From Paraphaeosphaeria minitans (lineage: Eukaryota; Ascomycota; Dothideomycetes; Pleosporales; Didymosphaeriaceae), in assembly GCA_015832175.1 (NCBI GenBank), contig WJXW01000001.1:2294001-2358000 (forward strand): 64,000 bases of DNA, in the 5' to 3' direction. Numbering within the stretch: position 1 is the stretch's first letter; every line of letters begins with the position of its first letter. The notes beneath the pieces were generated by a model. The model worked only from the letters and a program-made list of their open reading frames with translations, searched no databases and was not told the DNA's origin. Position numbers and translations under genes: made by a program. Below are positions 1 through 10,574 of the stretch, in pieces.

Positions 1-801
1 AGTAGTTAGGGCTAAAAAAGGTATACTTACTAGTAGTGCTATAAAACTACGCTATATAGTAGATCCTAATTAAAATCTTCCTCTAGGCATAGTATATACT
101 ATAGTAGTAGTGTAGATTATCTACCGCACTATTAAGGTGGGGTAGGATATATCCCCCTATAGTTAATCTAAGCGTTTTTTATACTAAGTTTTACTACTAT
201 AGGTTTTCTAGCCCCACTCTGTAACACCTAATTAGAGGACCAAACTGCCTATTTGAGCCTAGCATAGGGGTTTTATCTGAGATTTTGCGGTACCACTTAT
301 AGTAGACTTAATACCTCCTTCGGCAGCGCTTGTATAGTGGTAATAGGATAAAAGTGGAGCTTTAGATGAAAAAATAGGTCCTCCCGGTCTAAACACTAGC
401 TAACGTGATCAGGGCTTAAAGAGGGTAAAGAGGCAATATATATAGGGCAAAATAAGCACTAACAGGGTGTATTACCACCAGTAATAGCCATCTCAATCAG
501 AGCTTAATTAGTAACGTTAAAATCACCGTTGATCGAATTTCCGGAACTACCCAATATGGTAAGGTTCAGATGAGAGATCACCGATCATGCTCGAATCGCA
601 CAGGCCCTAAGTACCTATAGCTTATCCCCCGCTTACGTCCCGAGGTACGTTCAACCGCCTACCCTACCAAGCAATAAATACCTACGGTCTCGCTCTCCTG
701 CTTGTTCATTTTGTTTCTGTTTTCAACATTCTACCTTTCAAAACCTCACGTCACGTCTGTCGTATCCATCCATACAACTTCAGAGTGCCTCTTGTCCAAT
801 C
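1..801. other. AT-rich gene-free left edge
   Basis: No reading frame of note is seen. Roughly the first 500 bases are rich in TA steps and short stop-filled frames, the look of fungal DNA mutated by repeat-induced point mutation or of an old transposon. I could not identify an element by translation. From about 660 the sequence turns pyrimidine-rich and probably forms the promoter and 5' leader of the aldolase gene that starts at 802. Confidence 0.4.
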
Positions 802-1831
802 ATGTCGCCTCCGTCGGCCACCTTTGAACCCCACTCAAAGGATGGCAACAAGCCCTCCAATGCAGCGCCCCTCGAACCTGTAATCACAGAGGCTGAGCAA
901 AAGATCAGGGATTCCGGGCTTCCAAAGTTTGATGATCCCTACAAGGAGCGTGTATTCTTGAAAGGTCGATTGGCTGGTAAGCACCCTACTTACGAAAGCA
1001 TCAACAACTCACATGGCAACAGCCGCCTTCCGTCTCTTCGGGAAATTTGGGTTTGATGAAGGCGTTGCAGGCCACATCACGCTCCGCGATCCCGTCGATC
1101 CCACGACATTCTGGGTCAACCCATTGGGCGTCGCATTCAGTCTGATGAAGTCGTCCGACCTGATCCACGTGAACGAGGAAGGCGAAGTCATCGGCGGCGG
1201 AGAGTGCAGGCTTTTGAATCTTGCTGCGTACATGATCCATTCCGCCATCCATCAAGCGAGACCCGATGTCATCGCTGCTTGCCACTCACATTCGATATAC
1301 GGCCGATCGTTTTGCGCCCTGGGGAGGAAGTTGGACACGATCACGCAGGATTCGTGCGCGTTTCACAATGCGAGTTCCCTGCAGACTGAATCGAGGATTA
1401 CCCATGGTGGCTAACAATTACAGGACCATGTGCTCTACACTTCCTACAAGGGTGTCGTCCTTGCAAAAGAAGAGGGAGAAAACATTGCAAAGGAGCTTGG
1501 CCCTCACAAAGCGGCACTGCTGCAAAACCACGGCTTGCTGACTGTTGGACACACCATCGAGGAGGCGGTATTCTGGTTCGTTAGCATGGAGAAGGCATGT
1601 CTTCATCTTCTGAAATGACATGCTGATATGCTAACTTCGCTGAAGTGCTGCCATGCGCAACTCCTGGCTGATGCAGCGGCTGCGGGGCGGGGCGGCCAAA
1701 CGGAAAAGATTGCGGAAGAAGATGCGGTGTTCACGAGTAAGTCGCTGGGCTCTCATATCGCTGGTTGGTTCTCTGCAAAGCCTTTGTTCGACGTTATCCA
1801 CAAGGAAACGGGAGGCGATTATCTGGAGTAG
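802..1831 (+). CDS. Class II aldolase/adducin-family protein
   Basis: Predicted 292-residue cytosolic protein of the class II aldolase/adducin fold, a zinc-dependent family acting on sugar phosphates and related substrates; the substrate here is unknown. Exons that keep frame are 802-976, 1023-1369, 1424-1594 and 1646-1831. The conserved core is visible: GHITLRD, then the zinc-ligand HSHS around nt 1287-1300, and a later conserved LLQNHGLLTVG stretch in exon 3. Intron 1 is ordinary GT-AG. Introns 2 (1370-1423, gcgagt donor) and 3 (1595-1645, gcatgt donor) fit only as GC-AG introns: the joins restore the family's unbroken sequence, each intron has a ctaac branch site, and reading through meets stop codons. 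The first ATG gives a complete N-terminus. Confidence 0.88.
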
Positions 1832-2093
1832 GTAGGCGACTGGTACATAGGAATTAGACTAGTCCTTTTCTGTACATGGCCAGAGATATCTGAATAGCAC
1901 ATTGAGCTTAGTGCGTGAATATAACGTCTCCGATCAACCAATTCTATCTGCTGCAATTTATCAGAGGACCGCGACTACTACATCGGACTTACTCTAGCCA
2001 CTGATGATTGGGTGAAATGCTTATCGATAGGAGTGGATTCTCAGAAGGAATCTCCACCGACCGACATCCCTAACCTGTACATGTACGCCCTCT

Positions 2094-2780
2094 ATGTCAT
2101 TTCTCATCAACGCCTTTTCCCAGCCCTCCCGTGCGGGCAACGCCTGGTGAGTCGATGCCGAAACGCGGCGGTGTAGGGAAGCATTGGCCATCAGCGTTTC
2201 TGACCCAGTCTTCCCCAATGTAGGTTCTGCGCGGGAGCAGTAACTTCGTATCCCGACATCGAAGACCAGACTCGCATTGGCGAACAACATCTCTGCCAAG
2301 GAAACCACATCCCGGGATGTCGCATATTCCACGTGCCGCGGGAGGATAGCTCCAGAGCCGCAGAAATAGCAATCGATGAATGGAAAGATGCAGACGCTGG
2401 CGATGCAAAGAATCAAGTCATGGTGTTCAAATACAAGGGCAAATTGGTCGCTGTGAACCACGTACGTCGACGCCTGTTGCTCTGGGACTTGAGGGAATAT
2501 TGTACGCCGTCGCGAAGGTTCTGATCAGAGCGAGCAGGAATGTCCCCACTCGTCGTATCCCCTTTCCAACGGCACACCGTTCGACATTGAGGACTTCGGC
2601 ATCACGTTGAGCTCGGGTATCACCTGTCCAAAGCACGATTGGTCATTCGACATGCACACGGGAGTGTCGGATCGCGGGAGCTACAAGCTGCAGGTATGGG
2701 AGGTGCAGACTAGACCAAAAGCTGGCGACCATGGAACAGAGGAGGAAGTCTGGGTAAGAAGAAAACAGAGGATAGGATGA
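2094..2780 (+). CDS. Rieske [2Fe-2S] domain protein
   Basis: Three exons (2094-2146, 2224-2461, 2538-2780) join in frame to a 177-residue protein. The cluster-binding pattern is present: Cys-Pro-His just after the second intron and Cys-Pro-Lys-His about 30 residues later, the two Cys plus two His of a Rieske centre. The protein is one stand-alone Rieske domain without the catalytic half of a ring-hydroxylating oxygenase and without a membrane anchor, so it may be an electron carrier or a small oxygenase-associated ferredoxin; that role is inference. The ATG at 2094 is chosen because the ATG at 2081 is in another frame. A last intron near the C-terminus (gtaaga at about 2753) is possible but not needed. 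Confidence 0.8.
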
Positions 2781-3093
2781 AAACGAATTCGATGCTAGAG
2801 AGCCAGATCTGAATGGCTAGTTTTGGCCGGATATTTGCGCTAGCCTTTGTTAGCAAGGTGCGTGGGGCGCACTGCTGCATCGAAAGGCCACGCCCTATGT
2901 ACGTTCTCTGCGGCGCCCTATATACGACAGTACTCCTTTCTATTCAAAACACGAAGAGCCGCGACACGTTTGCTAGCGGAATGGAAGGAGCACACAAGTA
3001 GTCCGACATTCTCCTCTTACCAGCATCGCAAATTCTCCCCCACCATCATCAACACTGTCCAATCACTTCCCAAGACGATCAACCTCTCTCGAC
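2781..3093. other. Intergenic, GNAT promoter
   Basis: I see no gene. The last 100 bases are rich in C and A, as is common in fungal 5' leaders, and lead into the acetyltransferase start. Confidence 0.4.
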
Positions 3094-3639
3094 ATGTCTC
3101 CCACCACCCAACTCAACCTCAGAGTCGCGACCGCAGACGACGCCGCCCCCATCGCCCAGCTTGTCCAATCGGCCTTTCGCCACCAAGACATCGCCTGGAC
3201 CGGCCCCGACACCGAGCTCAACCGCACCTTCACCATGACGCCAGAAGAAGCCCTCGCAACCATCACCAACCCCAACGCTGCATTCCTCATGGCCACCACC
3301 GACGACGGCGCTCTTGTCGGCTGCATGGCCACCTTCAAGAAAACCGACGAGCTCGCTCGCGTGGCCATGCTTGCCGTGGACCCGACGCTCCAGGCGGGCG
3401 GTGTAGGACGGCGCGTGCTATCGCATGCGGAGGAATATGCGATCAAGAACTGGGGTGTGAAGACGTTGGGGTTGAATGCGCTGCACACGAGGGAGTTGCT
3501 GCTGAAGTGGTACGAGAAGAGGGGGTATGTGCGGACGGGGGAGACGTCGCCGTTTCCGGTCCAGGCGTTGAGGGGGTTGGGGATCGAGCAAGATCTGTAT
3601 TTTGTGGAGATGGAGAAGGTGGTGGGTGTGGACGCTTAG
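3094..3639 (+). CDS. GNAT-family N-acetyltransferase
   Basis: Intronless 181-residue protein made of one GNAT domain, which transfers acetyl from acetyl-CoA to an amine. Motif A, the acetyl-CoA pyrophosphate-binding loop, is seen as LAVDPTLQAGGVGRRVL at about residues 95-111. A C-terminal KWYEKRGYVRTGE stretch fits motif B and the family's usual 'bulge to beta' end. No signal peptide or membrane segment is seen. The acceptor substrate cannot be told from sequence. The stop codon lies about 20 bases before a 32-bp minisatellite, so the 3' end of the mRNA may contain the repeats. Confidence 0.88.
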   Translation: MSPTTQLNLRVATADDAAPIAQLVQSAFRHQDIAWTGPDTELNRTFTMTPEEALATITNPNAAFLMATTDDGALVGCMATFKKTDELARVAMLAVDPTLQAGGVGRRVLSHAEEYAIKNWGVKTLGLNALHTRELLLKWYEKRGYVRTGETSPFPVQALRGLGIEQDLYFVEMEKVVGVDA

Positions 3640-3659
3640 TTTCGGCCGTTGGGACTTTG

Positions 3660-3980
3660 TGAGGGTGGTAGTGGTAGAGGACTAGTGAAGCGATGAGGGT
3701 AGTGATAGAGGAAGAGTGAAGTGAGAATGGCAGTGGTTAGAAGATCCCTGAAGAGAGGATAGCAGTGGTTAGAAGACCCCTAAAGAGAGAATAGTAGTGG
3801 TAGAGGACTAGTAAAGAGAGGAGGGTAGTAGTAGAGGACAGGTGAAGTAAGAATAGCAGTAAGTAGAAGATCGCTAAAGAGAGAATGGCAGTGGTTAGAA
3901 GACCCCTAAAGAGAGAATGGCAGTGGTTAGAAGACCCCTGAAGAGAGAATGGTAGTGGCAGAGGACCAGTGAAGAGTTGA
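3660..3980. repeat. Minisatellite of 31-32 bp units
   Basis: About ten head-to-tail units whose core reads agagaatggcagtggttag, with variants such as gatagcagtgg and gtagtagtagagga. Two neighbouring copies (about 3872-3935) are almost identical, others differ at several sites. It lies directly downstream of the acetyltransferase stop codon. Confidence 0.85.
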
Positions 3981-4072
3981 GCTTTATGGTATATAGAGAT
4001 AGGCCGAAACAATCGAAACAGAATGTGGTAGTAGGGAAGAATGGCTTCGTCTCCTATGCTATGTTGCCAACG

Positions 4073-4154
4073 GCAGGTCGGGTATACTCAACCCACCATG
4101 CCGATAGGTAGCCCGAGCAGGTCGGGCATGCTCAATCCACCATGCCGATAGGTA
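4073..4154. repeat. Two-copy 38-bp direct repeat
   Basis: Copies at 4073-4110 and 4117-4154 share the start gcaggtcggg and the end ccaccatgccgataggta. By eye they differ only by transitions (t/c, a/g, c/t). The surrounding 3.98-4.56 kb holds no gene; its right part is the promoter of the monooxygenase. Confidence 0.8.
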
Positions 4155-4564
4155 GGTACCTAGCCGATGCCGATGCCGATCACGCTTCTGCCGCATTTTG
4201 GATATCCAGAGGATGTGTATGGTGTTGTAAACAGGTTTATATTCAACAAGGGCGTGATAGGTAGGAGCTAGCGTGATTGCGCGATGTGGTGCCTACATGT
4301 CGTGTGTCGCTCGCCTAAATTTGAGCGACATGCGGCATGCCACCCCTGGGCGCTCGGATTCCAAGGTTCCAGCACGACACTGGGCCGATGCCGATGGTAG
4401 GTAGCCTCACCGCGGACCGTCAGTGACATTTGAATGGGGACGCGCCACGATTCATCCTCTAAACCTCCCGCTTCCTAGCTTTCACCGAGTTGGTGGGTTG
4501 ACGAGAGCGCCGCCGGCTTTGCGACTAAACACCATCACCAATTCCACGTGATACCGCGTCAACA

Positions 4565-6127
4565 ATGCCCATCAAGCGCGTCGCCGTCATCGGTCTGGGG
4601 CCTGGCGGTGCCATCACCATCGATGCGCTTGCGAAAGAAAAGGCCTTCGACGTGATCCGTGTCTTCGAGCGCAGAGAAGCTCCAGGCGGGTGCTGGTCAG
4701 TATTCGCTCGAGCTACGCTACATTCATGCCTGTCGACTGACGTCCGCTGATCAGGGTCGAGGACCAACATCCGCATCCGAATTTGGACCCGTCAACATTC
4801 GACTCGCTTGCTGCGCGCAAAGCAGACTTGGCACTGGAAATTCCCAAATCGCTGCCTGCAAGAACACCAAGATTGTCACAGCCCCGCTACGATGAATCGT
4901 CCGTGTATCCTTACCTGGAAACGAACGTGGACGCCGTGCCCATGTCTTTCTCCCAAGAGCCCATTCCCACCGAACGCACCGAGCTGTCCATCTCGCGACA
5001 CGGCAAGGAAACGCCATTCCGACACCATTCGATAGTGCGAAGTTATCTCGCAGGACTCGTAGACCGAAATGGGTACGAGACCATGGTATCGTACAGCACC
5101 TTTGTTGAGCTTGCCGAAAAGGTTGGCGAGGAGTGGAGGTTGGTGCTTCGCCGAGAAAGCAGCCGTGGCGAAGACGAGTGGTGGGAAGAACGCTTCGATG
5201 CTGTGATTGTCGCTAGTGGTCATTACAACGTACCCTACGTCCCGCAAATCGAAGGATTAGCAGACTTGGAGAGGGCGAGACCTGGGAGTGTCAAGCACAG
5301 CAAGATGTTCCGCGGGCGCGATGCATACAGAGGGAAGGTGAGTCTGACCCGCTACTTACTTCCCCAAGCCCTGCAGAACTAACGCAAAATAGAACGTGGT
5401 CGTGGTGGGAGCGTCCGTCTCTGCGGCCGACATCGCGTACGATCTCGTACAAGTCGCGCAGCAGCCGGTTTACGCAGTCACCGAAGGCCACAAAGCGAAC
5501 GGCTACTTCGGCGACGTGGCGTTCAAGCACCCAGCCATCGCGACCAAGCCTTCCATTTCACACGTCTCGACTGCAGATGGCCAGCGGACTGTTCATTTCG
5601 TCGACGGCACCTCAGTCGCGGATGTCGATCACATCATCTTTGGTACCGGTTATTCGTGGTCGCTCTCCTTTCTCCCAAACGTGGAGGTACGGAATAACCG
5701 CGTCCCTGGATTGTATCAGCACGTTGTATACCAACAAGACCCCACGCTTCTGTTTGTCGGAGCCGTAGGCGCAGGCTTGACATTCAGAGTGTTCGAGTGG
5801 CAGGCTGTGCTAGCTGCGCGTATTTTGTCAGGTCGTGCCAAGTTACCACCCCTGGCCGAGCAGCAGCAGTGGGAGAAAGATCGCATCGCGAAACGCGGCG
5901 ATGGTGGTCTGTTCTTGTTGCTCTTCCCCGACTTCGAAGAGTACTTCGAGACCTTGAGGACGCTTGCCAGTGAGCCAAAGGAAGGTGAACCGGGTCGCAG
6001 GCTGCCCGCTTTCGATCGCGCGTGGGAGGAAACGTTCATGAAGGGACATGAGCTGAGGAAGAAGTGGTGGAGAGAGGAGAACGATAAGGCGCGAAGCTTG
6101 CTTGAAGCGCCGGGCCCGAAGCTTTAA
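4565..6127 (+). CDS. Flavin-containing monooxygenase-like FAD/NAD(P)H enzyme
   Basis: Three exons (4565-4695, 4755-5337, 5393-6127) give 482 residues. The FAD-binding Rossmann motif VIGLGPGG is at residues 9-16, followed by the acidic residue that closes the fold (VFERREAPGG). The second nucleotide-binding motif VVVVGASVSAADI begins right after intron 2 and would bind NADPH. The stretch GHYNVPYVP and the late FGTGYSWSLSFLP fit the FMO/Baeyer-Villiger group. Such enzymes oxygenate soft nucleophiles (N, S) or ketones; the substrate is unknown. No membrane anchor or signal is seen. Both introns are GT-AG and removing them restores family continuity across Trp-Val-Glu and Gly-Lys-Asn joins. Confidence 0.87.
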
Positions 6128-6288
6128 TGTGGGCGGTAGTTCGTGCGATTATATCAACAGACTATTACGGTCCAGCGTGTACCGGTCGACCCTAGTACGA
6201 TTATGGTACGGTTGAAAGTACTGTAGATACAGTACGTATGGTACGGTAGAGATGTCTGCACGGTACGTGGTAGTACCTAGTATTACCA

Positions 6289-7589
6289 TCAGTTCCCCAT
6301 GCCACCCCCAGGCAGCTCCTCCATCCACCCATCAATATCTTCATCGACCGTGACCGGAACGTTGCACAAGTTCTTGATCTTTGGCGGCTGTTCCGTGAGC
6401 AACGAACAGTTGCGGAGGTAGCATCCGCTGTCCATAGCACTCTGCAGCGAGTCGTCTTTCCAACCAAAGACATAATCGCCATGCTGACCATAACCAGTAT
6501 CATCGCCAGTAGAGAGCACGAACGGCTGGCTCCCATCGACTGGCCAGTCTTCTTCTTCGTTGAAGGCCGACGTGTCCCACATAACTTCATACATCAACTG
6601 CGGCACGTGTACGGGATGGCTTGCAGGACACGTGACGTTGACCACAGGAAACGCGACCGGTCCACTAACGGGGTGCACCACATGTTCGCGATGATCCGGC
6701 GAGTCCAGATTCTTCCCGTCCCAGCACTGGGGAAAGATGATGTTCGATCGGATGCCCCCCGCGCACGGCTGCTGTGGGAAATGGTCCGTGTCGTACGTCG
6801 GGTCCATGCAGGGAGGATACGGACTGCCGCCCCAATTCGGCTCTCTGTAGCAGCGGTAGCATTGCTGCATGTTTTTGCCAAACCCTTCGGATGTGCGTCT
6901 CATCGGATCGCCGGTGAGCATGCGGAAGCCGGGTCTAAACGCAGTCGTGGCGTTCGCATTCGGCGACGTGTAGTACAGCGTTATTCCTGCGTTGTCGCCA
7001 TCGTTGAATTGGTTCGCGATCTGTGGTACGCGCTTGTAGGTGCCGTTGCGTGCTCTAAAGTAGATGTTGGCCGTCCAGTAATTGCTAGTCTGAGGTTAAT
7101 CGGAACAGTCGGTGAACGCTGCTCGATGCACGTACCTGAAATCTTCGAGAAAGTGGCAAGTGTTGCAGGTAGCAAGTTTAGCGATGTCGGCAGGAGGCAT
7201 TGAAGCCGAGAAAGCGTTCTGTCGGGGTTCAGGTCGTTGTTTGGATGATGGAGACGAAATACCATACACCTCCCACCACTTGATGCATATGAGTCGATGG
7301 GGTCAAGCCTGGGTTCACGAGGCTGAATTCGTCAACTCAAGCCCACGATGCTTCTCGACAGTACAGATAGACCTACGGATCAAGTCTCTCGATGACAACC
7401 TAGAATCTCAGCTCATTGGCTCACGAGTCTATCGCATCGCCTACCTACCTGAGAACACCCGAATCGCAGCATAGCACCTGGTCCCCTCTTTCCTCCGCCT
7501 CTCAACATAGGCTCGTCCAGGTCGACACCGCTCTGTGCCAAGGCGTTGCATGCCGAAGAAACAAGTGCCAGGAGGCGGAATCCAAACAT
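6289..7589 (-). CDS. Secreted DUF1996-domain protein
   Basis: Five exons on the minus strand (7449-7589, 7377-7399, 7268-7322, 7136-7218, 6289-7084) join to 365 residues. Residues 1-20 form a hydrophobic signal peptide ending near ALAQS. The remainder follows the DUF1996 pattern: MLRFGCSQ, RLDPLVNPG, HMHQVVGGNAF, SNYWTANIYFRARNGTYKRV, and later DGKNLDSPDHREHV. Cysteines are frequent, as expected for an extracellular protein. The function of the family is not settled. Exon 2 is a 23-nt microexon encoding VVIERLD; without it the conserved RLDP motif is lost. The last intron ends at ctag rather than the earlier cag because only that join keeps SNYWT in frame. Confidence 0.85.
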
Positions 7590-7972
7590 CGCGACCAGAA
7601 ATCTCGCGACTTGAAACTTGAAAGGTGGTGGAAGACGCGAGAAGTGTGCCCCATCGATGACAACCGACAACGAGAGCTGAGATGAACGTAAAAGCGCTTA
7701 TCTGAATCTTGTAAATTGGTTGTGAGCCCCACAACCATTGCACTCAATATCTGGAACAGATATTCCCAGCATAAAGGATATGCGGTCGTTAAGGTGATCC
7801 AATAGCCTTTCTGCCGGTCATAGCCCCACGACGTGCATCGGTGGGCCCGGCTAACCGCGAGACGATGGACCTTGATGTTCCGTCCTCGGAGCGACATAAG
7901 TTCGTACTGGATAATCGTTCCCAAAGGCTGCACAATGCTTTCGGTCGGGCACTAAGTCGTACTGTCATTATC
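7590..7972. other. Gene-free stretch upstream of the DUF1996 gene
   Basis: Promoter side of the DUF1996 gene running into the F-box relic. I see no intact gene. Confidence 0.35.
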
Positions 7973-8820
7973 CTAGAGTTCATCGTCTGTTGGATGATAG
8001 TATAGTCGCGATATGGCGCAGTAGGAAACCCAGCACCCTGGATTCAACAAACAATGCGAGATTCTCTTCACGTACGGTTTCGGCGCGCCGTTATCCAAAT
8101 CATGAAACAGCTCTTCCAAACATTTTGGTTTCGAAACACGTGAAGGATTTGACCACTTCGATATTTTTTCAGTGGTTACAATCTTCCAGCAAACTTGCCA
8201 AAAGATTTTAGGCCACCGTCCCTCGCTCAAAGTGATCGAGCCTAGGTGCACATACTTTGATTTGTCCGGGTGACGAAGTAAGAAGCCGACAAGGTGATCT
8301 GGAAACGTTCCCAGGTCGCGAATAATGATTCTTCAACAACAATCGAGCTCCGGGTCAGAGGAATGCGCAAACAATGTATGGATCGTGCGGAGGTTCGTGG
8401 CATCCTTGAAAAGCATAAGAAAATAGCCGGAGTCGTGATTATACAATTGTCCGTCATCGGTTTTCATCTGTGTAGCATCGTCTTCAGACCCGTCCGCTTC
8501 GAATTCCCTTCAGGATCCTCGGATCGTGAGATGCCCCTTAAACCTGTCTCATAAAGTCAGCCATAGAATTCCATCGATTTGGAACACTGCCGTATTTCCG
8601 CAACTGCTGGATAGATTTGGATAACTAGCATTACTCACAATTTCCTGCAAACAATGTAGGCTCGGCGTCTGGTTCATACGCCCAATGACATCCTTGAATA
8701 TCTAATCGTTGGCGACGCTTCATAGAGGCTGGCAGGTGGGCCTCAAGGCTTTGACATTGTCGAGATCGCACAGTCTACAGATCGAGTGGATATTCATTGG
8801 GAAGAGAATCGTTATGCGAG
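7973..8820 (-). pseudogene. Decayed F-box-like gene
   Basis: Reading the minus strand from about 8818 gives a recognisable F-box start: an aliphatic/charged helix, LCDLDNVKALRPTCQPL, then a stop, SVAND, a stop, IFKDV. This matches the usual fungal F-box pattern (…LRLTCK.L..VAS.YIFKDV…) with two nonsense codons. Further down the same strand, another frame reads HLGSITLSEGRWPKIF, typical of the C-terminal leucine-rich part of such proteins, again after a stop. No intact start-to-stop frame exists. F-box proteins recruit substrates to SCF ubiquitin ligases; this copy should not make a full protein. Family assignment is from memory. Confidence 0.5.
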
Positions 8821-10570
8821 TTTCGACAGCGGAGGGTCTATAGAGAAACTTGAGCAACTACGCTCTTCGGCGCCTTAGGTCAATACATATCACTGGTCTT
8901 GCATCCAACAACTATGTTGCGTCAAGCCAACGAGGCGGGACATGTGAGATGTGGAAAGGCCAGGTTAAAGGATCGGGTAGGTAGAACATTCACGCCAACA
9001 ACGCGCTGCCAGTGGGCCTCCTCGCATCGAACCGAGTTACCGTCCGCAGGGTTCGTTATCCCGCCTCTATGTCTCGTGCGCTCGTATCCATAGGCGTGTA
9101 TCCCTATTTCTCTCAGCAAGGCTTGCGCAACCTATCACAAATGCAGGTCAAGGTCGCTGACAAGAGCACAGGCAAAAGGCGTCAACCTCACGTGTAGATG
9201 CCGATCTCGATAATGGAAGAACGTATCCTGGATAACTTCTCGGCGGTCGCACATGGGATCCATGAAATCTTAGCAGATCATGTGTGGACCATTCCACTGG
9301 CCTTGGAATTTTTGTTTTCGAAGTGTCGCTTTGCGAAGCGTAGAATTCCGTCTTTGTTAATACAGAAGTTGCTAATTACAAAGCGCGCGCTTGTTTTGTT
9401 TAAGAAATGCTCCTACACTTTTAAGGTTGTGCGACGTTCGAAGTTTAGATATGCATGGATAGTTAGCATTGCTTATAGACATTGTATAATCCGTGAATTC
9501 AAAAGATGTGTTCTCTGTTCTTGATGCCTCGTTAAAAACAATAACACGATTCGTAGTGGGGAATAAGAGGGTCTCCACATGTGATAGGTAGGTTTAGGTA
9601 GAGTTGCTTTTTCACTAAATCTGCAGTGCATTCCGCAGTGCAACTTCTCCCCGACTCCGGGAGCAAGCACCCGAATGAATTAATAGTGAATAAAAAATGA
9701 TCAACTATAAGCACTCGCCGTGTAGAAGAATGATGAAGCCCTAGTGTGGCGTATGAGATACACGTGTAGGGCCTGTAGGACCTCGGGGACGAGCACCTAA
9801 GAAGTGCTTACATAACCTAGACGAGCTTCTCACTTAGCTTACTACTTTCTTATGTAACCTAAGGCTATATAGACGCACTTATGAACAGGCTTCTCCTATT
9901 CAGTGACCATACAGTTGATCTCCCTAAGCAGTATCTTCTAGCTTACCTCCACAACCATTACCCCAGAGTCTTTCTTAGAGCTACTCAAGACGGATTCTGA
10001 CCTTGCGAAGCCATTGACGGAAGCCAGAATCATTCGCTAGACCGGAAACAACGAGTCGATCTCCATCGCGCTCATCATGGGCCACTAGAAATACCGACTT
10101 CCAGAAGTGGATGTCGTCGAAAGAGTACAACATGCTGTTCATTCAGGGACACGCATGAATGGAGTAAATCTCACCCCTTTCATTATTAGTAGCTCGTCTA
10201 CATCAGCAGCTTTCAACATCCCAGAGCAACATTGTCCTTACATTTTTCTGCGGGTTGCACGCCGTGAGCTCTTTCAACGAGGACCATCGCTCGCAACGAA
10301 CCGTTTGACTAAGAAAAATATTTATGTAGGCTTTATTTTTCAAGAAAGAAACTGAACAGATGCGCCATTGACTGGGATAGCGGTCCTGGTGGCTTGCCTC
10401 TTCTCTTGATTATCAATCGCACTTAGTTACCCATACCAACAGTGGCTCAAATTCACGATAAGCCGCACCAATACCTGATCCGCGCGACTCTAAACCATCA
10501 TCCAAAGGCCAAAGATCAGCACAACGGTCGTAGTAGGCATTAACGGCCCCTTCTAGTCCCACTCTGCGTC
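8821..10570. other. Gene-free, partly AT-rich stretch
   Basis: No gene can be supported. A 108-codon frame at 9198-9524 has no recognisable family. The part from about 9720 to 9960 (a gcctgtaggacctcgggg stretch, then ctatatagac) resembles the look of a fungal copia long terminal repeat, but I found neither a second copy nor a primer-binding site in the window. Confidence 0.3.
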
Positions 10571-10574
10571 CTCC

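Noticed and set aside
2847..3662. 271-codon frame overlapping the GNAT gene
   Set aside because: Different frame from the intact acetyltransferase; Arg/His-rich translation with no motif.
9198..9524. 108-codon open frame in the decayed region
   Set aside because: No recognised family, no splice context, AT-rich surroundings; likely chance.
9720..9960. Possible solo long terminal repeat of a copia element
   Set aside because: Only a general resemblance; no second copy, target-site duplication or primer-binding site found.
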